From Agrobacterium vitis (GTDB taxonomy: Bacteria > Pseudomonadota > Alphaproteobacteria > Rhizobiales > Rhizobiaceae), in contig NZ_CP118259.1 in the NCBI RefSeq assembly GCF_013337045.2, positions 3,117,001-3,181,000 on the forward strand: 64,000 bases of DNA, written 5' to 3'. The notes beneath the pieces were generated by a model. The model made no database searches and had not been told where the DNA came from. It saw only the letters and a list, made by a program, of their open reading frames with translations. This document shows, in pieces, positions 48,107-58,539 of the stretch. How positions within the stretch are numbered: position 1 is the first letter of the stretch; each line of letters starts with the position of its first letter. The position numbers and the translations under genes were made by a program.

Positions 48107-48804
48107 TGCGCCTGCTCCAATCTTCCTGGATCTCTTTTGAGATCGTTCGGGGCAGCGGTCAACCCCTTAAAGTGATTCTAAACTGCGACAAAAGGCACCG
48201 GCGCTGATGCGGGGTTCGATAACCACTGCCACTATCGCTGCCCGACGATCGATCTCTCCCATCGCCGCGGGCCGCATGTTCATTCACTAGCCGATGCGGA
48301 TCCAAACAGACTTGATCTGTGTCAAGCTTGAAGACGCAGACGGCGAGAGTGAACCCGAACACAGCAGACATTTATTATAGAATAAACTAAAACAAAATAA
48401 CTTTAATATGGGTTACCACCCATCGTCCTCAGCTGTGTCGGCAATTGCAAATTAGCGGCACTCACAACCGGAATATGAGCGACTATCTTCAGTGATCATT
48501 GCCATAAGTCGCCTATCGCGAAAAAAATCGTCCATGCTGACAATCTCTTTGAGAGACACCTTAAAAAACAGTGCGTTTCCGGTGGACATTCGGCGCTCTC
48601 GCTATATGTTTTGGCAATGTTGGGATTCCAGCAATTGACCAGCAATGGACAACAATCGGCAGGAAATGCGTCAAAAGACGACAAATAATGCTGCATAACA
48701 AAATATCAGCGCAGGGGCGGACGCGCCGGAAGGCCCAAATCTGGCCAGGAAAAGAACGATCGGCGAGACCTTGGTATCCGGATAAATCCAATACGGAGAT
48801 GGAC
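48107..48804. other. Intergenic region upstream of hemA
   Basis: The 698-base gap separates hemA from the lipoprotein gene. It holds the FNR/FixK-type box (48312-48325) and an AT-rich segment near 48370-48410. No further gene is clear. Confidence 0.7.
48312..48325. promoter_or_regulatory. FNR/FixK/FnrN-type operator
   Basis: TTGAT-N4-GTCAA (TTGATCTGTGTCAA) is a full palindromic match to the rhizobial anaerobox consensus. It lies 206 bases ahead of hemA on the minus strand. Oxygen-limited control of hemA by such regulators is known in rhizobia, which makes hemA the likely target. Confidence 0.75.
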
Positions 48805-49068
48805 ATGAAAAAGGCAATTATACTCATTCTGGCAGGCCTGGCAGTCGCCGGTTGCACGGAAACCGAAAAGGGCGCCGGCATTGGCGCAGCGTCGGGCGCC
48901 ATCATCGGCGGCGTCGCTACTGGCAATGTTCGCGGTGCCGCGGTTGGTGCTGCCGTGGGTGGCGTAGCGGGCGCCATCATCGGACGCGTCAACGAGCAGC
49001 CGGGCCAGTGCTACTATCGTGACCGCTACGGCCGTCGCTACGTCGACAATTGCCCACGCGGCTACTGA
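48805..49068 (+). CDS. Glycine-zipper lipoprotein
   Basis: The protein has 87 residues. A short lipoprotein signal ends LAVAGC, giving a lipidated Cys at residue 16. Two Gly-rich helices follow with GxxxG spacing (GAASGAIIGGVATG and GAAVGGVAGAIIG), as in the YMGG-like Gly-zipper proteins. The C-terminus CYYRDRYGRRYVDNC is aromatic and basic. It probably inserts in, or lines, the outer membrane. GGAG sits six bases before ATG 48805; the in-frame ATG 48799 is also possible. The role is unknown. Confidence 0.88.
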   Translation: MKKAIILILAGLAVAGCTETEKGAGIGAASGAIIGGVATGNVRGAAVGAAVGGVAGAIIGRVNEQPGQCYYRDRYGRRYVDNCPRGY

Positions 49069-49074
49069 TATCCA

Positions 49075-49118
49075 GCCACCGCCGGACCCAGCCGTTCTCG
49101 GTCAGATCCGGCGGTGGC
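49075..49118 (+). terminator. Long hairpin after the lipoprotein gene
   Basis: GCCACCGCCGGA (49075-49086) pairs exactly with TCCGGCGGTGGC (49107-49118), loop 20. There is no run of T afterwards, so the mechanism may be Rho-aided. Confidence 0.55.
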
Positions 49119-49258
49119 AATAAGAATACCGGAAAAGTTCACCGATGAACTTTTCCGGCTATAATCGCGGATGGGAATAGCGATTTCGGAGCAAGGGGTG
49201 CGGGATGGTTTTGCTCCAGCCAGATTGAGGACTTCAGACACTGTTTAAACCGAGTAGG

Positions 49259-51199
49259 GTGACATTGCCGAATGTCAGTAAAGCGTTTCGGAAGTCAGGC
49301 ACCGCTCTGGCATGTGTCGTCGTGGGTGCGGCAGCCTTGTCGTTTCCCGTTGACGCCTATGCCTTCAAGATTTTCGGGATAACCCTGTGGGGCCGCGATG
49401 AAGGCAACACGGATGTCATCGATCCCGTGCGTTATTCTGTCGATCTCCAGTCGAAAGAAGCTTCCGTCAATCGCGATGCGAAAGATGCTTCCGGCGACCT
49501 GAAAGATGCGCTGGAGCAAAGCTCGCAGCTGATCCAGGAGAAGGACAAGCCGGTCTCCGGCGATCTTGGCGTGGTCATCAAGGCCCGCGAGGACCGGGAA
49601 CGGCTGCTGGCGACACTTTACGAACACTCCTATTATGGCGGCGTCATTACCATAACGGTCAATGGCACGCCCCTGGACAGTCTGCCCCCCAATCCTGAAT
49701 TTCCTCGCACGAAACCCGTGCCGGTCAAAATAGAGGTCGAACCCGGCCCGGTCTTTACGCTCGGCAAGGTGACGCTGACCGGCGATGCCGCAAAGCTTGA
49801 CCCAACCGCCTATGATCTTGTGGCGGGCAAACCCGCCGGCTCCCTGGCGATTATCAAGGCCGCCAACAAGATGGCCGACGATCTGAAAGCGCAAAGCCGC
49901 CCTCTCGCCCGCATTTCCGAGCGGCAGGTGGTCGCGGACCATCAAAGCAACCGGGTGGATGTGACCATCGGTGTCTCCGCAGGGCCGGTCGCGCCGCTGG
50001 GTCCGGTTGCAGTCTCCGGCACCAAGGCCGTCGATCCCGGTTTCGTGCAGAAATATTCGAGGCTGAATGCCGGTCAGCCCTATTCGCCGGAAGATCTGCG
50101 CAAGGCATCCGACCGCTTGCGCAAGCTTAACGTCTTCTCCAGCGTGACCGTCACCCAAGCCGATAAACTCAACTCGCAGGGCGCCATTCCGCTCAATATC
50201 ACCGTCTCGGAAGGCAAATTCCGCTATTTCGGGGCCGGAGCAACCTATGACACCATCGACGGTGCCGGTTTGCAAGGCTATTGGGGCCACCGCAACCTGT
50301 TTGGCCAGGCCGAATCCCTCAGAATCGAAGGCACCGTCAGTGGTATTGGCGAGAAAACCGATGCGACGGATTTCGATTATTCCGCTGGCATCACATTCAC
50401 CAAGCCCGGTTTTCTGCTGCCCTCTGGGACGCTGGAGGCCTCGATCAAGGCCGCGACACTCAGCACCGATTCCTACGATGCCGACACCATCACCGGCAAG
50501 CTGGGCTATGCCTACGAATTGAATGATTATGACACGGTCTCGGCAGCAACCGCGCTGGAATATGCCCGGATCGATGATGCCTTTGGCCGAAACGATTATC
50601 TGACCTTTTCCGTGCCTCTCGATTATGTGCGCGATACCCGCGACAACAAGATGAACCCGACCACAGGCTACCGCGCCACGCTCAGTGCCGCGCCAAGCTA
50701 TGAATTCCTCGGCAGCACTGTATTTTCCAATTTCGAAGGGTCGATTTCCGGCTATCACGGACTTGGCGCGGAAGACCGGGTGGTACTGGCGGGCAAACTG
50801 GCGGTGGGCACCCTGTTCGGCACCGGCAGTCTTGCCGATATTCCGGCAACAAGACGGTTCTTCGCTGGCGGCGGCGGCTCGGTGCGCGGCTATGGCTATC
50901 AGAGCATTTCGCCCAGAAACAGCGCGGATGACGCCACCGGCGGGCTTTCCTACATGACCGCCTCACTGGAAACACGGATCGGTATTACCGAGACGATCGG
51001 CCTGGTGCCGTTCTTTGATGTCGGCACCGTGTCCAGTGGGCATGTGCCCGATTTCTCCGATATCAAGGCAGGCGCGGGCATCGGTCTGCGCTATGCGACG
51101 CCGTTCGGCCCGATCCGACTGGATGTGGCCGTACCGCTCAATCCCTATCCCGACGGCGACAAATACGGCATATATGTCGGTATTGGACAAAGTTTCTGA
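49259..51199 (+). CDS. tamA: Translocation and assembly module outer-membrane protein TamA
   Basis: The protein has 646 residues. The apparent start is GTG 49259 after AGTAGG. A signal peptide (TALACVVVGAAALSFPVDAYA) is followed by POTRA-like domains to about residue 295 (one begins VKIEVEPGPVFTLGKV). The C-terminal half is an Omp85-type barrel with the conserved GGGSVRGYGYQ loop and final Phe. With TamB it helps insert outer-membrane proteins and move lipids. It precedes tamB by 43 bases, so they are co-transcribed. Confidence 0.93.
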   Translation: MTLPNVSKAFRKSGTALACVVVGAAALSFPVDAYAFKIFGITLWGRDEGNTDVIDPVRYSVDLQSKEASVNRDAKDASGDLKDALEQSSQLIQEKDKPVSGDLGVVIKAREDRERLLATLYEHSYYGGVITITVNGTPLDSLPPNPEFPRTKPVPVKIEVEPGPVFTLGKVTLTGDAAKLDPTAYDLVAGKPAGSLAIIKAANKMADDLKAQSRPLARISERQVVADHQSNRVDVTIGVSAGPVAPLGPVAVSGTKAVDPGFVQKYSRLNAGQPYSPEDLRKASDRLRKLNVFSSVTVTQADKLNSQGAIPLNITVSEGKFRYFGAGATYDTIDGAGLQGYWGHRNLFGQAESLRIEGTVSGIGEKTDATDFDYSAGITFTKPGFLLPSGTLEASIKAATLSTDSYDADTITGKLGYAYELNDYDTVSAATALEYARIDDAFGRNDYLTFSVPLDYVRDTRDNKMNPTTGYRATLSAAPSYEFLGSTVFSNFEGSISGYHGLGAEDRVVLAGKLAVGTLFGTGSLADIPATRRFFAGGGGSVRGYGYQSISPRNSADDATGGLSYMTASLETRIGITETIGLVPFFDVGTVSSGHVPDFSDIKAGAGIGLRYATPFGPIRLDVAVPLNPYPDGDKYGIYVGIGQSF

Positions 51200-51242
51200 C
51201 GAAGAAGCAGCCTTTCGGGACAGAAGAAGGTCGTAGTAGACA

Positions 51243-54200
51243 GTGAGCGCACTTAAAACCCTATTCTCAGGCCTTGGCCGCATCCTCGCCTATGGTTTGC
51301 TGGTGCTGGCCGCGATGCTGATCGTGGCGCTGACGCTGATCGGCACGACGCAGTTCGGCAGCCGCTTCATCGGCGATTTCGTCGCCTCACTGGTGTCGAA
51401 GCCAAATCGGATCATCGCCGTGGACGGGATCAGCGGCCTGCTGGACGGTCATTTGCGGGTGGACACAATCACCGTTTCCGACGCGAACGGTGCTTATGGC
51501 CGCATTCAGGATCTCTCCATCGACTGGTCGCCGCTGGCGCTGATGTCACGCCGTTTCGAGGCCTCGCAGATCAAGGCCGCCTCCGTGACCCTGGCCCGCA
51601 AGCCCTTGCCGACCGTGGAGACGACGGCAGAAACCTCCAGCAGCAATGGCTTCAGCCTGCCGGTGGATATCCGTATCGAGCGGGTGTCCGTGCCGGAAAT
51701 CCGGCTGGAACAACCGCTGATCGGCACTGCGGCCAAACTGGCTTTGGACGGCAATGTCGAGGCTGAACGAGGCAGTGAAGCGAACCAGCAAGCTATCACC
51801 TCGCAGCTGACAGTGAGCCGTGCAGATCTGCCGCAGGCAAACCTGTCGGCCCAGCTCGCCTACGCGCCGCAGCAGAACCGGCTGGATGTTAATGCCACCC
51901 TGCAGGAGCCGAAGGGCGGAATCCTCGCCAACCTGCTGCAATTGCCGGATGATCCGGCGCTTGCCGTCACGGTCAAGGGCGGCGGGCCAATCAACGATTG
52001 GAAAGGCTCGCTGACGGCAACGCTCGACGGTACACCGCGATTGGATATAACCACCACCCATAAACTGGCCGCGGACGGTCGGCACGTGGCTATCAATGGT
52101 GCCGGTGCCTTCGATAGCCTGTTGCCCGTCAATCTCCGCGACCTGTTTGCCGGCAAGACGATGATCGATATTGCCGCGCGCCTTTCCGATGACGGTGCCT
52201 TGAGCGTGGAAAAAGGCAGCGTCGAGACCGGCAGCCTGTCGCTTGCCGCCAGCGGCACCTATACGCCGAAAGGCGAAAATTCCCTTCATGCCACACTGAC
52301 CGGCAAGAATGGCCCCGCCGCAATCCGTTGGCCGCTGGACGACAGCACCCTCGCCGCACACGTCTCCGGCCTGACATTCAGCCTGACCGGGGCTGCCGAA
52401 GCGGCAAAGCTTGAAACGACCGCGTCGGTGGAGAGCCTGACACTGCCGCAAGGCACGTTTGGCGGCATTGCCCTAACGGCAAGCGCCCCGGCTTTCAATC
52501 TGTCCACCCGTTCCGGCAGCATCGACACCACCTTGACCGTGCAGCAGGCGCAGCTGACGGACGCGACGCAGGCGCGTGCCATAAAGGCACCGCTGACCCT
52601 CAAGGCCCCGATTGCGATCAGCCCTCAGCAGATTACCGCCCAACCGCTCACCATCGAAAGCCCCGCGCTTGGCGGCAGCGTGACGGCCACCTATACCCTC
52701 GCCAGCAAGGCCGTGGAGGCGGAGTATTCACTGTTTGCCCGGCCTGAAGCACTGCCACAGGCCGTGACGGAAAAGCTGGTGGGAACGCCTGGTGGCACGG
52801 AGCAAACCAATATGGTGAAGCTTTCCGGCGAGGCACGCTATTCCGCAGGTGATGGAATTGTCATTCCCGGTTTTGCGCTGGAAACACGACTGCTGAATGC
52901 TTCGGGCAAACTGTCTTTTGCCAGACAGCAGCTCGCCGCCACTCTCTCGGGAACAGTCACTGATCTCAGCATCTTGCAGGCCAATGCATCGGGCAAGGCG
53001 GCGTTCGACCTCCAGGCCAATGGTCCTGTCAGTGCCTTGCAGACCAATGGCACGATCACCATCGACGCAGCAAAGCTTGCTGGCCGCGCCCTCACTGGTT
53101 TTTCCATGGCGGCGAAAGCCGACCTGACACGCGGCGCGCCTTCTGCGACGCTGACTGCGCAAGGCGCGCTGGATGGCAAGCCGGTGCGCTCCAACCTCAA
53201 CCTCACTTCCAAAGACGGCATCATCTCCCTGCCGGATCTGAGTTTGACGGTGGGTGACAACAGCTTGAAGGGCGCCTTGAACTTTTCCCGTGCACGTCTT
53301 CCAAGCGGTTCTGTCGATTTTGACTTTCCCGATCTGGGCCTGCTGGCCGCCCTTGGCGGACAGACCGCATCGGGCGATCTGAAAGGCTCCATCAGACTGG
53401 ATGAGGCCAATGGCAAGATTGCCGCCCGGATCAAGGCCAATGGCACCGCCATTCGCCAGGGCACTACAACAATCGCCCAGCCATCGGTCGATGTCACCAC
53501 CAACGACCTCCAATCGCTGGCCTTGCAGGGCATGGTGAAGGCGGACCGGATCTCCACCGGCTCTGCTCTTGTGGAACAGTTGGCGCTTCAGTTCGACCGG
53601 AGAGGAACCCGCACCGATATCGACCTTTCGGGACGATACGACAATGCACCTTTGACCGGAAAAGCGCTGGTGCAGCAGGATGGCAATAGCATCGGCATTG
53701 CCCTGCAGGATTTTGCCGTCAGCCCACGCGGTATCCCAGTGACGCTGGCCCGGCCCACTGATATCACCGTGGAAAATGGCACGGCGACAATCGACACGCT
53801 GACCATCAAGGCCGGCAGCGGCACAATCGCGGTCGCTGGCAAGGCAGGCGCGGTTCTGGATATGACAGCGCAGATCATCGCGCTCCCCGCCTCGCTTGCC
53901 AATACAGTGTCTGCCAATCTGGGCGCTAGCGGCACACTTTCCGGTAAGATCACCGCCACCGGCACCACATCTGCCCCGAAGATCGCTTATGACCTGCGCC
54001 TCGATGATGCCAGCGTCACGCAGATGCAGGCCGCTGGCCTGCCGCCTCTGGCGATTGCAGCCTCCGGCACCTTTGCCGAAAACCGCCTGTCATTGGATAG
54101 CCGCGTGACCGGTGGCGGCGGCCTGAATGTCACGGGCGGCGGCTCGTTGTCCCTTGAAGGTGACAAGCCCATCAATATGGCATTCAAGGCCAATCTGCCG

Positions 54201-55457
54201 CTCAGCGCCTTGCAGGGCCTGTTGACCAAGCAAGGATTGACGGCGGAAGGCAATGCCAATGGCGATATCCGCATTGGCGGCACCCTGTCATCCCCGGCTT
54301 TATCCGGCACCATCAGCACGGCCAAGGCCCGGCTGATTGATGTGAAGCACAATATCGCTCTTGAGCAATTGGCCGTGGACATTGCCTTGACCGGCGATCA
54401 GGCCCGGATCAACTCCGCAACCGGCAGGATTTCCGCCGGAGGCAGGGTGTCGGCGACCGGCACGATCGACCTGAAAGCTCAGGGATTGCCCAGCGACCTT
54501 ACAATCAAGCTCGACAACGCCATCTATATCGATGGTACGCTGGTCACCGCGACCGTCAACGGCACCATGGGGTTGAAAGGCCCCTTGATGGATGGACCGA
54601 CCCTGTCCGGCAAGCTGACGCTCGACAAGACATCGATCACCATTCCCTCCCGGCTGCCGGGATCGATTGCCCAACTCGACATCAAGCACAAGAACGCCCC
54701 CGCCGACGTGCGCCGCCAGACGGCAATTCTCAATCCGGAGAAAACGGGGGACGGCAGCAACTCGCCGGTTCTGCTCGACCTGCAAATCGCGGCTCCCTCG
54801 CAAATCTTCGTGCGCGGACGCGGGATCGACGCCGAACTGAACGGCACAGTCACCATCAAGGGCAGTATCGCAGCACCGCAAGTCTCGGGCGGCTTCACCA
54901 TGCAGCGGGGTCGGATGGTCATTCTGACCAAGAGGCTGGATTTCAGCTCAGGCAAAATTACCTTTAGCGGTGGCCTTATCCCGGTCGTCGACTTTGAGGC
55001 TACCAGCACATCAGGCAGCACGACGCTGACAGCCAAGGTGTCCGGCGTGGCGACCGACCCGGATATCAGCTTTTCCTCCGCCCCTGCCCTGCCGCAGGAC
55101 GAGGTGCTGGCCCAGCTTATTTTCGGCCAGTCGATGGCGAAACTGTCGCCATTGCAAATTGCTCAATTGGCGGATGCCGTCGGTCAGTTGGGTGGTGGCA
55201 ATTCGACATCGCTGTTCAACAGCCTTCGCAGCGCTGTTGGCGTCGACGATCTCGACATCAGCACCGATTCCAAAGGCAATACCCAGTTCAGTGCCGGAAA
55301 ATATCTGAACGACAAAACCTATCTCGAATTCCAGCAGGGCAGCACCGGCAGCAAGGCCGTGATCAACCTGGATGTCGGTCGTGGCTTCAAGCTGAAAGGT
55401 GAAGCAGGCGCCAGTGGATCGAGCGGCGGCGGTGTGTTCTATGAGAGGGAATACTAG
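51243..55457 (+). CDS. tamB: Translocation and assembly module protein TamB
   Basis: The protein has 1404 residues. GTG 51243 starts it. One membrane helix at about 14-35 anchors the N-terminus in the inner membrane. The body is a long series of short beta strands (AsmA/VPS13-like repeats), and the C-terminal 350 residues are the TamB domain (DUF490), including FSSGKITFSGG and PALPQDEVLAQLIFG. It spans the periplasm, binds TamA, and conveys phospholipids or assists barrel proteins. The gene is the largest in the window and ends with the usual FY-type tail. Confidence 0.93.
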   Translation: MSALKTLFSGLGRILAYGLLVLAAMLIVALTLIGTTQFGSRFIGDFVASLVSKPNRIIAVDGISGLLDGHLRVDTITVSDANGAYGRIQDLSIDWSPLALMSRRFEASQIKAASVTLARKPLPTVETTAETSSSNGFSLPVDIRIERVSVPEIRLEQPLIGTAAKLALDGNVEAERGSEANQQAITSQLTVSRADLPQANLSAQLAYAPQQNRLDVNATLQEPKGGILANLLQLPDDPALAVTVKGGGPINDWKGSLTATLDGTPRLDITTTHKLAADGRHVAINGAGAFDSLLPVNLRDLFAGKTMIDIAARLSDDGALSVEKGSVETGSLSLAASGTYTPKGENSLHATLTGKNGPAAIRWPLDDSTLAAHVSGLTFSLTGAAEAAKLETTASVESLTLPQGTFGGIALTASAPAFNLSTRSGSIDTTLTVQQAQLTDATQARAIKAPLTLKAPIAISPQQITAQPLTIESPALGGSVTATYTLASKAVEAEYSLFARPEALPQAVTEKLVGTPGGTEQTNMVKLSGEARYSAGDGIVIPGFALETRLLNASGKLSFARQQLAATLSGTVTDLSILQANASGKAAFDLQANGPVSALQTNGTITIDAAKLAGRALTGFSMAAKADLTRGAPSATLTAQGALDGKPVRSNLNLTSKDGIISLPDLSLTVGDNSLKGALNFSRARLPSGSVDFDFPDLGLLAALGGQTASGDLKGSIRLDEANGKIAARIKANGTAIRQGTTTIAQPSVDVTTNDLQSLALQGMVKADRISTGSALVEQLALQFDRRGTRTDIDLSGRYDNAPLTGKALVQQDGNSIGIALQDFAVSPRGIPVTLARPTDITVENGTATIDTLTIKAGSGTIAVAGKAGAVLDMTAQIIALPASLANTVSANLGASGTLSGKITATGTTSAPKIAYDLRLDDASVTQMQAAGLPPLAIAASGTFAENRLSLDSRVTGGGGLNVTGGGSLSLEGDKPINMAFKANLPLSALQGLLTKQGLTAEGNANGDIRIGGTLSSPALSGTISTAKARLIDVKHNIALEQLAVDIALTGDQARINSATGRISAGGRVSATGTIDLKAQGLPSDLTIKLDNAIYIDGTLVTATVNGTMGLKGPLMDGPTLSGKLTLDKTSITIPSRLPGSIAQLDIKHKNAPADVRRQTAILNPEKTGDGSNSPVLLDLQIAAPSQIFVRGRGIDAELNGTVTIKGSIAAPQVSGGFTMQRGRMVILTKRLDFSSGKITFSGGLIPVVDFEATSTSGSTTLTAKVSGVATDPDISFSSAPALPQDEVLAQLIFGQSMAKLSPLQIAQLADAVGQLGGGNSTSLFNSLRSAVGVDDLDISTDSKGNTQFSAGKYLNDKTYLEFQQGSTGSKAVINLDVGRGFKLKGEAGASGSSGGGVFYEREY

Positions 55458-55874
55458 ATACCGTCAGACTCAAAACGTCTCCGACAGGTTCAAGGCGCGG
55501 TCTACTCGCTGCATGGCATCGTAGCCTTATAAGCGCGCGATGCACAACACCCTGAATTTACTTTAGAATTTCTCAAGTCGAGGTAGTTCAGGGAATTACG
55601 GACAAACAAGTCCATGGATCGCCAGCGCTTTATCGCAGGCATAAATCTCGACTAAATATTTTTTACACTCTGGATCGCTTTCTCGTTAAATACGGCGAGG
55701 ACTTAAGAAATTGTACAGCGAACTCTCGGTAAAATTCAGCTTGAGAAGCTCCAGACGTCCAGTGGACTTAACGGCCCTAAAAGACCAGAGGTGTCGACGC
55801 TATTCAAAGGAAAGCTTGAATAGCTATTTTTTAATAAAATATCTGTATGAATATAGGGGTTAAGCCAAGGCAAG

Positions 55875-55914
55875 GCCATCGATCACACAACAAAGCCATC
55901 GATCACACAACAAA
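55875..55914. repeat. Two tandem copies of a 20-base repeat
   Basis: GCCATCGATCACACAACAAA is repeated exactly at 55875-55894 and 55895-55914. A shortened third piece (ATCGATCACAC) is at about 55997. A recent duplication is likely. Confidence 0.9.
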
Positions 55915-56059
55915 GCATGTGAGATTGCTCTCCTTACTTGACGTCACACGAACCAATACGGTTCGGCGTTATGCATAGGCCCTTGGATCTAAAAAATCGA
56001 TCACACTGAAGAATTATACGAACAGTCATTGAAAATGATTTTCGTATTCAACCTGCAAC

Positions 56060-56105
56060 TTCCCAAGGCGAGGATGCGATTCACATCTTCGAGCCTTGGT
56101 ATGGT
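56060..56105 (-). repeat. Palindromic element, copy D
   Basis: CCAAGGC (56063-56069) pairs with GCCTTGG (56093-56099) and GATG (56073-56076) with CATC (56084-56087). Read on the minus strand it matches the left half of copy A from AAGGCTCGAAGATG through CGCATCCTCGCCTT with a slightly different loop. It lies 80 bases ahead of the chemoreceptor start, in the same sense relative to the gene as copies A and B. Confidence 0.7.
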
Positions 56106-56184
56106 TCGAGAAATACAAGCACCGCGGCGTCATCAGGGAATGCCCCAACAGGACACGCGTGCTACAGGACACAGAGGAAGAACG

Positions 56185-57864
56185 ATGCTGGGTTTCGGTT
56201 CAGATGCAGAAAACATTCTGTCGGCGCTTGCAAAATCGCAGGCCGTGATCGAGTTCGATCTCGAAGGCACGATTATCACCACCAACGACGTCTTCTGTCG
56301 TTTGATGGGGTATCGGCCCGAGGAACTCAAAGGGCGCAAGCATGCGCTGTTTTGTGACCCTTCCTATGTGTCCTCTGCGCCATACAAGGCATTCTGGAAA
56401 AAGCTTGCAGACGGACAATCGGAAACGGCTACCTTCAAGCGGATCAACAAGGCAGGTCAGGAAGTCTGGATCAACGGCTCCTATAATCCGGTCTGCAATT
56501 CCAGAGGCAAGCCTTACAAGGTGGTCAAGATCGCAACTGATGTCACCGCTGCCCAGTTGCAGACCCTGGAAGACCGCGGCAAAATGGCTGCGATTTCACG
56601 CGCTCAGGCAGTCATTGAATTTACCAAGACCGGAGAAATTCTTACTGCCAACGAAAACTTCCTGAAAGTGCTGGGATATAGCTTGGCCGAGATCCAGGGC
56701 AAGCATCATTCGATGTTCTGCGAACCTTCCTATACCGCGAGCCGCGACTACAAGCTGTTCTGGGAAAAACTCAGCAATGGCGAGTTCATCGCAGAAGAGT
56801 TCAAGCGCATCGGCAAAGGCGGCAAGGTGACATGGATTCAAGCCTCCTATAATCCGATCTTTGATGCCGACGGCAGGGTAATCAAAGTGGTGAAATTCGC
56901 CACTGATGTCACTGACCGGGTGCGGTGCGTACAGGAAATCGGGCACGCTTTGCAGGCTCTTTCGGATGGCGACCTGACGGTGACGCTGGAGCGGCCTTTT
57001 GTTTCCGGCCTCGACCAGATCCGGATGGACCTCAACAATGCCATGGAAAAACTGACAACCGCGATGCGAACCGTGGCCATGAACGCCAACGCAATCGCCG
57101 CTGGAACCAACCAGATCAAATCCGCCTCAGACGACCTTTCCCGCCGCACCGAGCAGCAGGCTGCCTCTGTCGAAGAAACCGCCGCAGCCCTTGAGGAAGT
57201 AACCCAGACGGTCACCGACAGCGCAAAGCGGGCAGCAGAAGCCGCCAATCTCGTTGCGCGCACCAAGGCCCAGGCTGAAGCCTCCAGCCAGGTGGTTCGC
57301 AACGCCATTGACGCCATGGGCCAGATTGAAAACTCCTCCAATGAGATTTCAAACATCATTGGCGTGATTGACGATATCGCCTTCCAGACCAACCTTCTGG
57401 CGCTGAATGCCGGAGTTGAAGCCGCCCGCGCGGGCGAGGCAGGCAAAGGCTTTGCCGTCGTTGCCCAGGAAGTACGCGAACTGGCACAACGCTCTGCCAA
57501 GGCCGCCAAGGAAATCAAGCTGCTGATTACCACGTCGACCAGCCAGGTCGAAACCGGCGTGTCGCTGGTGGGTGAAACCGGCAAGGCGCTGACGACGATC
57601 CTGGCGGAAGTTCAGGAGGTCAACCGCAATATCGGCGCCATTGTCGAAGCGTCTCGGGAACAGGCAACCGGTCTTAGAGAAATCAACAAGGCCGTCAACA
57701 CCATGGACCAGAATACCCAGCAAAATGCCGCCATGGTGGAAGAGAGCTCGGCGGCCAGCCATGGCCTTGCCCAACAAACCGAAAACCTGCGCAACCTGCT
57801 CGAACAATTTAGATTTGAGAAACACTCTTCCGCTAGGATGAGCCATGACAAATATGCGGCGTAG
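56185..57864 (+). CDS. Soluble chemoreceptor with two PAS domains
   Basis: The protein has 559 residues. ATG 56185 follows GAGG. Two PAS domains of about 100 residues each ([21 protein letters not shown] and [21 protein letters not shown] as their starts, each with an HSMF/HALFC-like segment) are followed by a signalling domain with tip [18 protein letters not shown]. No membrane helix occurs, so it senses an internal cue such as redox state. It resembles McpY-type rhizobial receptors. The C-terminus has no CheR-tether pentapeptide. A cheW follows 114 bases later. Confidence 0.92.
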   Translation: MLGFGSDAENILSALAKSQAVIEFDLEGTIITTNDVFCRLMGYRPEELKGRKHALFCDPSYVSSAPYKAFWKKLADGQSETATFKRINKAGQEVWINGSYNPVCNSRGKPYKVVKIATDVTAAQLQTLEDRGKMAAISRAQAVIEFTKTGEILTANENFLKVLGYSLAEIQGKHHSMFCEPSYTASRDYKLFWEKLSNGEFIAEEFKRIGKGGKVTWIQASYNPIFDADGRVIKVVKFATDVTDRVRCVQEIGHALQALSDGDLTVTLERPFVSGLDQIRMDLNNAMEKLTTAMRTVAMNANAIAAGTNQIKSASDDLSRRTEQQAASVEETAAALEEVTQTVTDSAKRAAEAANLVARTKAQAEASSQVVRNAIDAMGQIENSSNEISNIIGVIDDIAFQTNLLALNAGVEAARAGEAGKGFAVVAQEVRELAQRSAKAAKEIKLLITTSTSQVETGVSLVGETGKALTTILAEVQEVNRNIGAIVEASREQATGLREINKAVNTMDQNTQQNAAMVEESSAASHGLAQQTENLRNLLEQFRFEKHSSARMSHDKYAA

Positions 57865-57978
57865 CGGCAATCGCTACGCATCGCATGGACGAAACACCAG
57901 ACTAATGATCGCAATACAGCCCCGGCGGGTAACCTGTTTACAGGGAGCGGAGGGCGAAAGACAGGCGGGACGGATATC

Positions 57979-58458
57979 ATGGCAACACCTATTACCCCTA
58001 CCAGCTTCGGCGGTGAAAACCTCGAAATCATCGCGTTTCGCCTGCATGATCAGGAGTTCTGCGTCAAGACCACCACAATCCGCGAAATCCGCGGCTGGGC
58101 ACCTTCCACGCCCATTCCGCATGCACCGGCCGATGTGATCGGCGTGATGAACCTGCGCGGTTCGGTCATTCCGATCATCGATCTTGCCTACAAGCTCGGC
58201 ATGAAGAGCACGGTTGCCAATGAGCGCTCCGCCATTGTCGTCGCCGAAGTGCACAATATGGTCATCGGCATGCTGGTGGACCGGGTATCCGACATCCTGA
58301 CCATTCCTTCCAGCCAGGTTCAGCCGGTTCCTGAGGTTTCGGCTTCTTTCGACAAGACATTTTCCGAAGGCATCATCGCCAATGAAAACGGAATGATCTG
58401 CTTCCTGAACCTTTCCAAAATGTTCAAGGGCAGCGAGCTGGAAGACCTGGCCGCCTGA
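57979..58458 (+). CDS. cheW: Second CheW coupling protein
   Basis: The protein has 159 residues. It is a full CheW domain (IIAFRLHDQEFCVKTTTIREIRGW and GVMNLRGSVIPIIDLAYKLG). It is very similar to the che-operon CheW at 38.4-38.9 kb. Its pairing with a PAS-domain receptor suggests that it serves this receptor or a separate array. It ends 22 bases before a strong terminator. Confidence 0.93.
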   Translation: MATPITPTSFGGENLEIIAFRLHDQEFCVKTTTIREIRGWAPSTPIPHAPADVIGVMNLRGSVIPIIDLAYKLGMKSTVANERSAIVVAEVHNMVIGMLVDRVSDILTIPSSQVQPVPEVSASFDKTFSEGIIANENGMICFLNLSKMFKGSELEDLAA

Positions 58459-58480
58459 TATTTAAAAACCAATAGTATCG

Positions 58481-58509
58481 AAAGCGGCCTCATCGGGCCG
58501 CTTTTTTTT
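58481..58509 (+). terminator. Strong intrinsic terminator after cheW
   Basis: AAAGCGGCC (58481-58489) pairs with GGCCGCTTT (58496-58504), a 6-base loop, followed by a run of T that continues to 58509. Confidence 0.95.
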
Positions 58510-58539
58510 GTTTTGGTGCTTTTTGTTCTGTTATGCGAA

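Larger units (their letters stand above)
55458..56184. other. Long intergenic region after tamB
   Basis: The 727-base stretch has two tandem copies of a 20-base repeat (55875-55914) and one copy of the palindromic element (56060-56105). An open frame from 56029 runs into the chemoreceptor but has no ribosome site. Otherwise it is empty and AT-rich. Confidence 0.7.

Noticed and set aside
48571..48804. Longer N-terminal reading of the glycine-zipper lipoprotein
   Set aside because: The added residues lack coding character and would hide the lipoprotein signal, which needs to be at the N-terminus; GGAG precedes ATG 48805.
49295..50758. 487-codon minus-strand frame inside tamA
   Set aside because: Antisense frame in GC-rich coding DNA; tamA has clear signal peptide, POTRA and barrel motifs.
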